Positions 55,110-62,388 of a DNA stretch of 64,000 nucleotides are shown piece after piece. The DNA is from DASXMT01 sp963803065. GTDB taxonomy: Bacteria > Actinomycetota > Acidimicrobiia > Acidimicrobiales > RAAP-2. Where the stretch lies: contig CAWDKW010000002.1 of assembly GCA_963803065.1 (NCBI GenBank), forward strand, positions 124,001 to 188,000, given 5' to 3'. The notes beneath the pieces were generated by a model that was not told the origin of the DNA, ran no database searches, and worked only from the letters and a program-made list of their open reading frames with translations. Position 1 is the stretch's first letter, and each line of letters starts with the position of its first letter. The position numbers were made by a program, and so were the translations under genes.

Positions 55110-56513
55110 GTGGGCAGGTTCCGGGCAGCGGCAGCTCTCTTCGTCTGCGTGTCCCTGCTCGCCGCCTGCGGCCAGCCCACCGGTCGGTCCCAGCCAGGAC
55201 CAACGACGAGCCGGTCAGCGACCTCGGCCTCCGGCGGGTCCTCTACGTCGAGCACGGCGCCGCCCGCCGACGACCAATGGCTGACCTACCACCGTGATCT
55301 GGCCCGTTCCGGGCTCGATCCGAACGAGCCCCCCGTCACAGCCGTCGGCCAACGGTGGCGAGCCCAGCTCGACGGCCAGGTGTACGCCGAGCCGTTGGTC
55401 GACGGCGACCGGGTCATCGCCGCCACCGAGAACGACACCGTGTACTCCCTCGATGCCGCCTCAGGAGCGGTCGAGTGGTCGGCACGCGTCGGGGCACCGG
55501 TTCCCGGAAGCGCCCTGCCGTGCGGGAACATCGATCCCTCCGGCATCACCGGCACCCCCGTCATCGACCCGGCCGACGATGAGGTCTGGGTGGTGGCGTT
55601 CGTCGAGCCGGGCCTGCACCAGCTGGTCGGCATCAACCTTCTGGACGGCCGGGTGCGATCCCGTCAGACCATCGACCTTCCCGGTGTCGACGAGCTGGCC
55701 GAGCAGCAGCGCAGCGCGCTCACCGTCGAGGGTGGCAACGTCTACGTTCCCTTCGGCGGCCTGTTCGGCGATTGCGGCAATTACCGCGGCTTCGTGGTGA
55801 GCTTTCCGACCTCGGGGTCGGGAGCCCAGAGCACGTTCGCCGTCCCTACCTCTCGACAGGGGGCGATCTGGGCTCCGGCCGGGGCGGTCGTCGACGGCTC
55901 CGGGACGCTTTTCGTCGCGACCGGCAACGGGGCGTCCACATCGAACCACGACGACGGCGATTCGGTCATCGCCCTCTCCCCGACCTTGCAGGTACAGGGG
56001 ACCTTCTCGCCGTCGAATTGGGCACAGCTCAACGCAGACGATCTCGATCTCGGTTCGGTCTCACCGACGCTGGCCGACGGCGACCTCTTCCAGATCGGCA
56101 AGCAGGGAGTCGGCTACCTTCTCGACCCGGCCAACCTGGGCGGCATCGGCGGCCAGCTCTACTCGGCCAGGGTGTGCGCCGCCCAGGCCTTCGGGGGGAC
56201 GGCTGTCGACGGATCCACCGTCGTGGTCCCCTGCCTGAGCGGGCTCACGGCATTGCAGGTGAACCCGGACCACACGTTTCACACCGTGTGGACCCAGCCC
56301 TCGGTCGTGGCCGCAGCCCCGGCAGTTGCCGCCGGCAGGGTCTGGGCGGTCACCCGGACCGGGCAGCTGGCCGAGCTGAACGAGCAGACCGGTGCCGTCT
56401 TGTTGACCGACCCGGTCGGGGCCCAAGCCACGTCCTTCCCCTCGCTGGCGGTGGCCGGCGGCATGCTCTACGCCCAGGGCGGCACGTCCATCGTGGCCTT
56501 CCGCGGCATCTGA
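55110..56513 (+). CDS. PQQ-like beta-propeller lipoprotein
   Basis: This 467-residue secreted lipoprotein has lipobox LLAAC ending at Cys20, then a Ser/Thr/Pro-rich linker to about residue 55. The rest consists of PQQ/beta-propeller blades (for example YHRDLARSGLDPNEPPVTAVGQRWRAQLDGQVYAEPLVDGDRVIAATENDTVYSLDAASGAVEWSARVG, then GSVSPTLADGDLFQIGKQG). Cysteine pairs (as around GNID and ALPCG) may form disulfides. No PQQ ligands are evident, so it may be a structural or binding protein rather than an enzyme. GTG 55110. Anchored outside the membrane. Confidence 0.85.
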   Translation: MGRFRAAAALFVCVSLLAACGQPTGRSQPGPTTSRSATSASGGSSTSSTAPPADDQWLTYHRDLARSGLDPNEPPVTAVGQRWRAQLDGQVYAEPLVDGDRVIAATENDTVYSLDAASGAVEWSARVGAPVPGSALPCGNIDPSGITGTPVIDPADDEVWVVAFVEPGLHQLVGINLLDGRVRSRQTIDLPGVDELAEQQRSALTVEGGNVYVPFGGLFGDCGNYRGFVVSFPTSGSGAQSTFAVPTSRQGAIWAPAGAVVDGSGTLFVATGNGASTSNHDDGDSVIALSPTLQVQGTFSPSNWAQLNADDLDLGSVSPTLADGDLFQIGKQGVGYLLDPANLGGIGGQLYSARVCAAQAFGGTAVDGSTVVVPCLSGLTALQVNPDHTFHTVWTQPSVVAAAPAVAAGRVWAVTRTGQLAELNEQTGAVLLTDPVGAQATSFPSLAVAGGMLYAQGGTSIVAFRGI

Positions 56514-56557
56514 GCCCGGAAGGCAATGACGAGAACGCACCCGAACCCGGCCCGGGG

Positions 56558-57781
56558 TCACCGGCTTGCGCTCGCCTGGCGACGCTGTTCCAAGAACGCC
56601 CGCTCAGCCGAGTTCGTGGTGAGGGCCAGGGCGGCGGTATAGGCCTCGGCCGCATCGGCGGAGCGACCGACCCGTTGGAGCAGGTCGGCCCGGGTGGCGT
56701 GGAAGAGGTGGTACTGGTTCAGGTCGAGCCGGTCGACGACGGCGAGCCCCGCATGGGGACCGTCGACCTCGGCCACAGCCACGGCCCGATTGAGCTCGAC
56801 CAGCGGCGTGGGCGCCAGGGCCATCAGCTGGTCGTAAAGCTGGAGGATCTGGGCCCACTCGGTGTCCGCTGCGGTGGCCGCATCGCTGTGGACGGCGCTG
56901 ATGGCCGCCTGGATCTGGTAGGGGCCGGGCATGTTCCGACGGAGCGAGGCGCGGACCAACGCCTGGCCCTCTTGGATGAGCGCCTGATCCCAGAGGGACC
57001 GGTCCTGACTGGGCAGGACGACCAGCGAACCGTCGCGGGACGTACGGGCCGCTCGCCGCGAGTGGGTCAACACCAGCAACGCCAGCAGCCCGAACACCTC
57101 GGGCTCGTCGGGCAGCAACTCGACCATCAATCGAGCCAGCCGGATCGCCTCGGCACAGAGGTCCTCGCGCAGGAGCGCGTCGCCGGCAGTGGCTGTGTAG
57201 CCCTCGTTGAAGATCAGGTAGACGACCGACAGCACCGCGTTGAGCCGCTGGGGAAGGTCGGCGTCGTTGGGAACGCGATAGGGAATGCCGGCCGCCTTGA
57301 TCTTCCCCTTCGCCCGGACCAGGCGTTGGGCCATGGTCGCCTCGGGTACGAGGAAGGCCCGGGCGATCTCGCGCGTCTCGAGCCCGCCCAGGAGCCGCAG
57401 GGTCAGGGCCACCTGAGCGCGATGGGCCAGTGCGGGATGGCAGCAGGTGAAGATCAGCCGTAACCGATCGTCCCTCACCGGTCCCACCGGCTCGGGTGGC
57501 TCCTCCCGCTGGTGGATAACTGCGGCCTGGGCCTGACGGTCGGCGCGGGATGCCTCGCGACGGAGCCGGTCGATGGCGCTGTTCCGGGCCGTGGTCGTGA
57601 TCCACGCGCCAGGGTTCGGCGGGACGCCTCGCTCCGCCCACCGGTCGATGGCCACCGCGAACGCCTCCTGCACGGCCTCCTCGGCCAGATCGATGTCGCC
57701 GAAGGATCGGACGAGGGTGGCCACCGTCCGGCCGTACTCGGCCCGGAAGTGCCGCTCGACCTCGCCGACCCCGACGGCCAC
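56558..57781 (-). CDS. ECF42-like sigma factor with TPR-type C-terminal domain
   Basis: This 407-residue protein has a sigma-70 region 2 (FGDIDLAEEAVQEAFAVAIDRW), region 4 (LTLRLLGGLETREIARAFLVPEATMAQRLVRAKGKI) and a long C-terminal helical (DUF6596/TPR-like) domain covering about 190-400, with NEGYTATAGDALLREDLCAEAIRLARLM and LVELNRAVAVAEVDGP. This is the ECF42 layout. No anti-sigma factor exists; the C-terminal part is the regulator. The partner YciI-family gene immediately upstream (9 bp) is diagnostic of ECF42. Confidence 0.92.
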   Translation of the reverse strand: MAVGVGEVERHFRAEYGRTVATLVRSFGDIDLAEEAVQEAFAVAIDRWAERGVPPNPGAWITTTARNSAIDRLRREASRADRQAQAAVIHQREEPPEPVGPVRDDRLRLIFTCCHPALAHRAQVALTLRLLGGLETREIARAFLVPEATMAQRLVRAKGKIKAAGIPYRVPNDADLPQRLNAVLSVVYLIFNEGYTATAGDALLREDLCAEAIRLARLMVELLPDEPEVFGLLALLVLTHSRRAARTSRDGSLVVLPSQDRSLWDQALIQEGQALVRASLRRNMPGPYQIQAAISAVHSDAATAADTEWAQILQLYDQLMALAPTPLVELNRAVAVAEVDGPHAGLAVVDRLDLNQYHLFHATRADLLQRVGRSADAAEAYTAALALTTNSAERAFLEQRRQASASR

Positions 57782-57790
57782 CGGAGGGTC

Positions 57791-58147
57791 CTACTCCCCC
57801 GGCTCATCTTGGAAAGGACGGACCTCGACCGGGCCGCCGCAGGCTCTCGTGGCCTGGGCCGCCCAGGCCAGGGCGGCGTCGAGGTCCTCGACCGCAATGA
57901 CCCAGAACCCGCCGAGCTGCTCCTTGGTCTCGGCGAAGGGACCGTCGGTGGTGAGGATCTCACCGTCGCGGTCCTGCACCACGGTCGCCGTCGTCGGCGG
58001 GTGGAGACCACCGGCGAACACCCAGGCGCCTTCGGCCTGCAGCAGCTGGTTGAGGGCGTCGACCCTCTCGTAGGCCTCCTGCATCACCTCGGGTGGCGGG
58101 GTCTCCTCGCCCTCGACCATGTGCACTGACAACAGGTACTGCTTCAT
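57791..58147 (-). CDS. YciI (DGPF) family protein
   Basis: This 118-residue ferredoxin-like protein has the signature TTDGPFAETKEQLGGFWVIAVEDLDAALAWA (DGPF at about 70). DGPF proteins are the typical neighbours and regulon members of ECF42 sigma factors; their biochemical function is unknown, though a His/Asp pair in relatives suggests catalysis. ATG 58147 has GAGGAGG upstream. It is co-transcribed with the sigma factor on the minus strand. Confidence 0.9.
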   Translation of the reverse strand: MKQYLLSVHMVEGEETPPPEVMQEAYERVDALNQLLQAEGAWVFAGGLHPPTTATVVQDRDGEILTTDGPFAETKEQLGGFWVIAVEDLDAALAWAAQATRACGGPVEVRPFQDEPGE

Positions 58148-58230
58148 CGGGTACCTCCTCTGGACGGGGCCGGCTCGGCACCGGCCCAACACTGTCACTA
58201 CGAACGGGGCGGAGCCGGATCGACGCTCGA

Positions 58231-58255
58231 CCCGGAAATTCCCGAGAATTCCGGG
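58231..58255. promoter_or_regulatory. 25-bp near-perfect palindrome
   Basis: CCCGGAAATTCCCGAGAATT plus CCGGG has arms CCCGGAA/TTCCGGG with further TTC/GAA pairing inside. It lies 84 bp upstream of the YciI gene on its promoter side, and 112 bp before the ArsR gene's promoter. It may be an operator for the ECF42 operon. Confidence 0.4.
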
Positions 58256-58281
58256 TGGTTCCCGGGCCAACAACGCCTAAC

Positions 58282-58342
58282 CGCCGGTTCGAGCGACGCC
58301 GGTTCGAGCGACGCCGGTTGGGGCAACCGCCGGTTCGAGCGA
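58282..58342. repeat. 15-bp tandem repeat CGCCGGTTCGAGCGA
   Basis: Exact copies occur at 58282-58296, 58297-58311 and 58328-58342, with a diverged unit between (CGCCGGTTGGGGCAAC) that can form a small hairpin. They lie just upstream of the ArsR gene's promoter. Confidence 0.9.
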
Positions 58343-58367
58343 CGCCGTCGAGATACGTCCCAGGGGA

Positions 58368-58397
58368 TTGACACGTGACCAAATAGTCACCTATTGT
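58368..58397 (+). promoter_or_regulatory. Promoter with embedded operator, leaderless ArsR-SRPBCC mRNA
   Basis: TTGACA (58368-58373), a 17-18 bp spacer and TATTGT (58392-58397) form a good sigma-A promoter. The spacer contains the inverted repeat GTGAC-N6-GTCAC, suited to ArsR autoregulation. The GTG at 58404 lies six bases after the -10 and no ribosome site is present. Confidence 0.7.
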
Positions 58398-58403
58398 GGA
58401 TCT

Positions 58404-59156
58404 GTGGACGCAGTGTTCAAGGCCCTTGCCGATCCGACCCGGCGGAGCTTGCTCGACGAGCTCTTCGCAGAGGACGGGCAGACCCTGAGCGCGCTCGAGG
58501 AGCGCTTCGCCATGTCTCGCTTCGGCGTGATGAAGCACCTCAAGCAGCTCGAGGAGGCGGGCCTGGTGGTCTCCAAGCGGCGTGGCCGCGAGAAGCTCCA
58601 CTTCTTGAACCCGGTCCCCATCCGGCTCGTCCACGACCGGTGGGTGGGCAAGTACGCCGAGCCGTGGGCGGCTGCGCTCAGCGGCCTCAAGCACAGTCTG
58701 GAGAGTCCAATGGAAAAGGTATTCGAGATCTACATCCGCACGACCCCCGAGCGCCTCTGGGACGCGATCACCGACCCGGCCATCCGGAGCAAGTACAACT
58801 TCGGCGCTGGGATCACGTCGGACTGGACGCCGGGGTCGCACTACGAGATGGGCCATCCCGAAGCCGGCGTGCTCCTCGGTGAGGGCGAGAACCTCGAGGT
58901 CGACCCGCCGCGGCGGCTGGTCCAGAGCATGACCGCCCTCTGGAGCGACGCAGTGAAGAGCGAGGGCGCCACCCGCGTCACCTGGGAGATCGAGCCCGTG
59001 GCCGACTCCTGCCGCCTCACCGTCACTCACGACCAGCTCCGCGAAGGTGCGAACGACGAGCTCTACGGCGGCTGGCCGATGATCCTCTCCGGGCTCAAGA
59101 CCTGGCTCGAGACCGGAGAGCTGCTGACCACGCCGGGGTCGCTGATGTACACGTGA
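58404..59156 (+). CDS. ArsR-type regulator fused to an SRPBCC domain
   Basis: This 250-residue protein begins VDAVFKALADPTRRSLLDELFAEDGQTLSALEERFAMSRFGVMKHLKQLEEAGLVVSKRRGREKLHFLNP, an ArsR winged helix (about 1-75). After a short linker (to about 100) follows an AHSA1/SRPBCC ligand-binding domain (VFEIYIRTTPERLWDAITDP, later GELLTTPGSLMYT). No metal-binding cysteines are present in the ArsR part, so the sensor is probably the hydrophobic pocket. GTG 58404 is the leaderless start; a TTG 12 codons upstream overlaps the -35. An operator lies in the promoter. Confidence 0.88.
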   Translation: MDAVFKALADPTRRSLLDELFAEDGQTLSALEERFAMSRFGVMKHLKQLEEAGLVVSKRRGREKLHFLNPVPIRLVHDRWVGKYAEPWAAALSGLKHSLESPMEKVFEIYIRTTPERLWDAITDPAIRSKYNFGAGITSDWTPGSHYEMGHPEAGVLLGEGENLEVDPPRRLVQSMTALWSDAVKSEGATRVTWEIEPVADSCRLTVTHDQLREGANDELYGGWPMILSGLKTWLETGELLTTPGSLMYT

Positions 59157-59263
59157 CGCAGGGCTGACCGAGCTCCCGGGGCCCGATCGGGCCGTCGGCT
59201 GTGGCTCGATCGGGCTGTCCGCTCGGGCCCGGTCGGGATGCTGGCCCCGTCACCCCGGTGCGT

Positions 59264-59728
59264 TCACGCCGATTCGGCCGTCGACTTGAGGGCGGCCAAC
59301 GTCGCTGGGATCCCGTTGTGGGCAGCGTCGATGCGCTGCTGGATCTGGGCCGGCGCGTCGGCACCGAACCGCTCCTCGAACATGGCGATGCCGCCGGGTA
59401 GGAACTCCCAGGACTCGGTCACCTTCGTCCCCCCATCGACCGGCTCGAACGTGTAGCCCCACCGGGCAAACGTGCCACCGACGACGAACGTGAACTCCCG
59501 CCCGGGCTCGGCCACCGCGACCTCGGATCGCGTTTCCCAGGTCCGGTCGGGCAGCTCGTTTCGGCCCGTGAACCAGGCCCCCGCCCGTGGTGTCTCCCCC
59601 TCGTCCCACCAACAGGCCTTGCAGACCGGGCTCCACTCGCCCATCCTGGTCACGTCCGAGACCATCCGGTAAAGGTCGTCGGGCGAGCGGGCGACGATCA
59701 CCGATGCCGAGTGCTTGAGATTGTCCAT
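59264..59728 (-). CDS. SRPBCC family (polyketide cyclase-like) protein
   Basis: This 154-residue START-fold protein has MDNLKHSASVIVARSPDDLYRMVSDVTRMGEWSPVCKACWW and later VGGTFARWGYTFEPVDGGTKVTESWEFLP. It is convergent with the ArsR-SRPBCC gene, so two SRPBCC proteins face each other. A lipid or aromatic ligand is likely; enzymatic activity cannot be inferred. ATG 59728 precedes the conserved start; the longer frame upstream is not homologous. Confidence 0.82.
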   Translation of the reverse strand: MDNLKHSASVIVARSPDDLYRMVSDVTRMGEWSPVCKACWWDEGETPRAGAWFTGRNELPDRTWETRSEVAVAEPGREFTFVVGGTFARWGYTFEPVDGGTKVTESWEFLPGGIAMFEERFGADAPAQIQQRIDAAHNGIPATLAALKSTAESA

Positions 59729-59853
59729 GGGGATCAGTCTTTCCGATGGCGCAGCCGGACACGACGGGGCCGGCGTGGCGCACGGAGCGCCGCCCTTGGG
59801 GCTGGGAGGGCCGCTCGCGGCGGGGTGGGCCCGGCGCCGGCGCTGGGGGCCGG

Positions 59854-60489
59854 CTACGAAGCTGGGAGGGCCGCTGGATCTGGCCGTCGGGCCCTCCCGA
59901 AGTGAACCGTGACACCGTCTCGTCGCATGCTGCGAGCGAACCAGATCACCGAGAGGGCGATGGCCACCGCGGTGAGCGACACCGAGATCCCGCTGCGCTC
60001 CACTGCGAAGGCCCCCACCGACTCGGTGAGGAGGAGCCAGAGCACGACGGCACCGTTGAGGAACATGACCGTGGCCCACAGGAACGAGACGCGCACGAAG
60101 AAACGGTGCACGGTCGGGCGGGCGAGCAGCTCGGGGGTGAGGGGACAGAAATCGTGCGTGAAGCGCTGGGTGAACGGCCGACCCAGGAGAGCCGAGCCCA
60201 CGAGGGCCAGCGAGACGAGAAAGGTGCTCGCCGTGGGCTGGATGAAATAGATGAAGGCGCTTCCGGTCACAAATGAGATGATGGTCCGCAGGGTCAAGAG
60301 GGCGGTGCCCACTATGAGCAGGGTCGATACCCGCTGATGCCGCACCAGCCGGCGGCCAACGATCAGGTACGACCAGGCCAGGGCCCCGATCAGGGCGCCG
60401 CGAAACCCGGCGAGCAACAACATGAGGTAGTAGGCGGCAAGGGGCGCGACCACGCCCTCCAACACGACGGGCACCGCGTGCCAGAGCAC
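59854..60489 (-). CDS. VC0807-like multi-spanning membrane protein
   Basis: This membrane protein has about six hydrophobic helices (from the start: VLWHAVPVVLEGVVAPLAAYYLMLL, GALIGALAWSYLIVG, STLLIVGTALLTLRTIISFV, FLVSLALVGSALLG, FLWATVMFLNGAVVLWLLL, LTAVAIALSVIWF). It matches the general layout of VC0807-family proteins, whose function is unknown. GTG 60489 is proposed as start because it begins the first helix; in-frame sequence further upstream lacks homology and includes repeat DNA. Start uncertain. Confidence 0.65.
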   Translation of the reverse strand: MLWHAVPVVLEGVVAPLAAYYLMLLLAGFRGALIGALAWSYLIVGRRLVRHQRVSTLLIVGTALLTLRTIISFVTGSAFIYFIQPTASTFLVSLALVGSALLGRPFTQRFTHDFCPLTPELLARPTVHRFFVRVSFLWATVMFLNGAVVLWLLLTESVGAFAVERSGISVSLTAVAIALSVIWFARSMRRDGVTVHFGRARRPDPAALPAS

Positions 60490-60637
60490 GTGCCGAGGGG
60501 AAGGGAGGTGCAGAACAGAGCCGGCGTGCCCGTCGGGATGATCTGAGAAGGTCAGCGCCCGCAGTGGCCGTCGGTGGCTACCGAGAGGGCTGATCCGGCA
60601 ATGGTACTCCCCGAAAGCCCGGGCCGCCGGTCGCAAG

Positions 60638-60664
60638 GAGCCGCCGGGGCCGGTCCGGCGGCTC
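60638..60664 (-). terminator. Probable terminator hairpin
   Basis: GAGCCGCCGG and CCGGCGGCTC form a perfect 10-bp stem with a 7-base loop. It lies about 180 bp downstream of the minus-strand hydrolase stop and upstream of the membrane protein, so it may end the hydrolase transcript. Confidence 0.5.
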
Positions 60665-60760
60665 CCATTTCGGCTCCACTCCAGCTCACCGAGGTACGAG
60701 GCCCATGGCGATCCACAGCAAGAATCCTCCGTCGTAGCGCAAGACTGGCGCCCTAGTAGG

Positions 60761-60820
60761 GCAAGCAGAGTGCCCGACGGCATGCAGAGTGCCCGACGGC
60801 ATGCAGAGTGCCCAAGCCGG
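60761..60820. repeat. 19-bp tandem repeat
   Basis: GCAAGCAGAGTGCCCGACG (60761-60779) is followed by GCATGCAGAGTGCCCGACG (60780-60798) and by a third unit that diverges after GCATGCAGAGTGCCC. It lies 20 bp downstream of the hydrolase stop at 60841 on the minus strand. Confidence 0.92.
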
Positions 60821-60840
60821 GCGCTCTCTCCCAAGCCCGA

Positions 60841-61617
60841 TCAGCGGAGGAGAAACTCCTCCAGGACAGGGACCAGGACGTCGTCGGCGACCCCGTGGGT
60901 CTGTCCGTCGAGCACGCGGTGCTCGCTGCCGGGGATCGCCCGGGCAACGGCCTCTACGGCCTGGCGGGCCCATGGGGGACTGTCACCGCCGCCGAGGGCG
61001 AGGGTCGGAACATCGATGGTGGCCAAACGCTCGACGGGGACCACCTGATCGGCGCAGACGGCCAGGTCGTAGGGGAGGGTGTGGGCCATCGCCTCGAACC
61101 GGGCCCACAAGGGTGCGGTCTTCATCGTGGCCAGGACCTCCGGCGGCACCCCGGGCCCCTCGATCAGGAACAGCTCGACCGCCTCGCCCCTCCGGCCGGA
61201 GGCGATCAGGTCGCTCACGCGGGGGGCCAGGGTGGTGGGTCGGTCCCGGGTGCCCTCGACGATGTAGGGCGGCTCGTAGACCACCAGCCTGGTGGCCGAA
61301 AGGCCCCGAGCCGCGGCCTCGAGCGCGAGGACGGCTCCCGACGAGTGCCCGTAGACGAAGGCGGATCCACCGGCGGCTCCGACCACTGCCTCGAGGTCCT
61401 CGATCTCATGGTCGACCACAGAGGGCAGGGTGTCGCCGCTCTCGCCGCGTCCCCGGCGGTCGTACGAGAACACGGTGAATTCGGGGACCAGCTTGGCCGC
61501 CAGCGCGGCCGGCGTCGATCGATCGCAGAATGCCCCGAGCACCAGGACGAGGTGCGGCCCGTCACCGGTGCGGTCGAAGGCGATCCGGGTGCCGTCGGCC
61601 GATCGTGTCGTCTCCAT
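60841..61617 (-). CDS. Alpha/beta hydrolase
   Basis: This 258-residue alpha/beta-hydrolase has LVLVLGAFCDRSTPAALAA near 23-41 (the oxyanion HG is LG here), FSYDRRGRGESGDT near 52-65, the nucleophile elbow G-H-S-S-G (FVYGHSSGAVLAL) near 84-96, acid VPTLALGGGDSPPW and His in QTHGVADDVLV. Resembles small esterase/lactonase-type hydrolases. ATG 61617 has AAGGAG. It lies downstream of the small protein and NIPSNAP genes on the same strand. Confidence 0.85.
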   Translation of the reverse strand: METTRSADGTRIAFDRTGDGPHLVLVLGAFCDRSTPAALAAKLVPEFTVFSYDRRGRGESGDTLPSVVDHEIEDLEAVVGAAGGSAFVYGHSSGAVLALEAAARGLSATRLVVYEPPYIVEGTRDRPTTLAPRVSDLIASGRRGEAVELFLIEGPGVPPEVLATMKTAPLWARFEAMAHTLPYDLAVCADQVVPVERLATIDVPTLALGGGDSPPWARQAVEAVARAIPGSEHRVLDGQTHGVADDVLVPVLEEFLLR

Positions 61618-61639
61618 GCCGCTCCTTGTGCAGCTCGGT

Positions 61640-61852
61640 TCAGCTCGCCCGCTCGACCTCGACATCGGCCGTCTGGGGCAGGGGCTGCTTGTACCATCGG
61701 GCCGGGGTGTCCTCGATGAAGGCGACCATGGTGTCCATGCCCATGAACCTGGGCTCGATCCTCGACACGAGCACTTCTGCCCCTGACTCGAGCCGGACTC
61801 GGTCGCCCACTCGGACTTCCGACACCGGGATGCGTTTCCACGATTCAGTCAT
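61640..61852 (-). CDS. Small protein, function unknown (70 residues)
   Basis: This short protein reads VSEVRVGDRVRLESGAEVLVSRIEPRFMGMDTMVAFIEDT in its core, a small beta-barrel (SH3/Hint-like) pattern with no catalytic motif I recognise. ATG 61852 has a GGGGG run as ribosome site. It is 22 bp upstream of the hydrolase on the same strand and 101 bp after the NIPSNAP gene, so the three probably form one transcript. Confidence 0.6.
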   Translation of the reverse strand: MTESWKRIPVSEVRVGDRVRLESGAEVLVSRIEPRFMGMDTMVAFIEDTPARWYKQPLPQTADVEVERAS

Positions 61853-61953
61853 GCCCCCATCGTGCCATTCGCTGCCGCCCTTGTCCCTGTCGCTGGGCCG
61901 AGTTGCGCACACGCCGGTGGCCACGGCAAGCCACGGGGCGGCGGCGTCAAGCA

Positions 61954-62301
61954 TCAGCTGAGTGGGGAATAGTCCGTGGCCGTGAGGAAGACGGACTCGA
62001 TCGCCGTCGTGAGCACGCCCTGCTCCTCGCTCTCGGCTTTGGCCCTGATCCACTCCGGGTCGGCCCGGAAGGCCGACCAAGCCTCGTCGGCGGCATGCCG
62101 GTTGCTGAAGGCGAGCAGGTAGACGAGGGTCTCGGCGGGCAGGCCGTGCCCGTCCTGTGGCGTCCAGAACCCGACCATGGTGAAGCCGTGCTTCTCGAAC
62201 AGGGCACAGGTGTGGTCCCGGAATCGGGCGTGGAGGGCGTCGAACTTGCCCGGGGCGGCGTGGTACGTGCGGAGCTCGAAGACGCGGGATGGAGGAGTCA
62301 T
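61954..62301 (-). CDS. NIPSNAP family protein
   Basis: This 115-residue ferredoxin-like protein has FELRTYHAAPGKFDALHARFRDHTCALFEKHGFTMVGFWTPQDG and LVYLLAFSNRHAADEAWSAFRADPEW, the standard NIPSNAP pattern. Such proteins are small dimers of unknown function often found near aromatic or sterol catabolic genes. ATG 62301 begins the conserved stretch. It leads a three-gene minus-strand run and is divergent from the ABC-F gene. Confidence 0.88.
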   Translation of the reverse strand: MTPPSRVFELRTYHAAPGKFDALHARFRDHTCALFEKHGFTMVGFWTPQDGHGLPAETLVYLLAFSNRHAADEAWSAFRADPEWIRAKAESEEQGVLTTAIESVFLTATDYSPLS

Positions 62302-62388
62302 GGACGCACGTTAGGGCGGCCCGGGGTCGGCCCTTGCGGCAACGGGACCGGCAGCGTCCGGCCCGGAGACCGGTACCCTGGGCGACTC

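Larger units (their letters stand above)
60490..60840. other. Intergenic region with repeats and a hairpin
   Basis: This 351-bp gap lies between two minus-strand genes. It holds a perfect 10-bp-stem hairpin (60638-60664) and three 19-bp tandem repeats (60761-60820). The remainder shows no supported gene. The promoter of the membrane protein should lie within 60490-60630, but I see no clear signal. Confidence 0.5.

Noticed and set aside
58282..58342. GGTTCGA-containing repeats that look like tRNA T-arms
   Set aside because: No acceptor stem, D-arm or anticodon arm can be drawn; the motif is part of a 15-bp tandem repeat.
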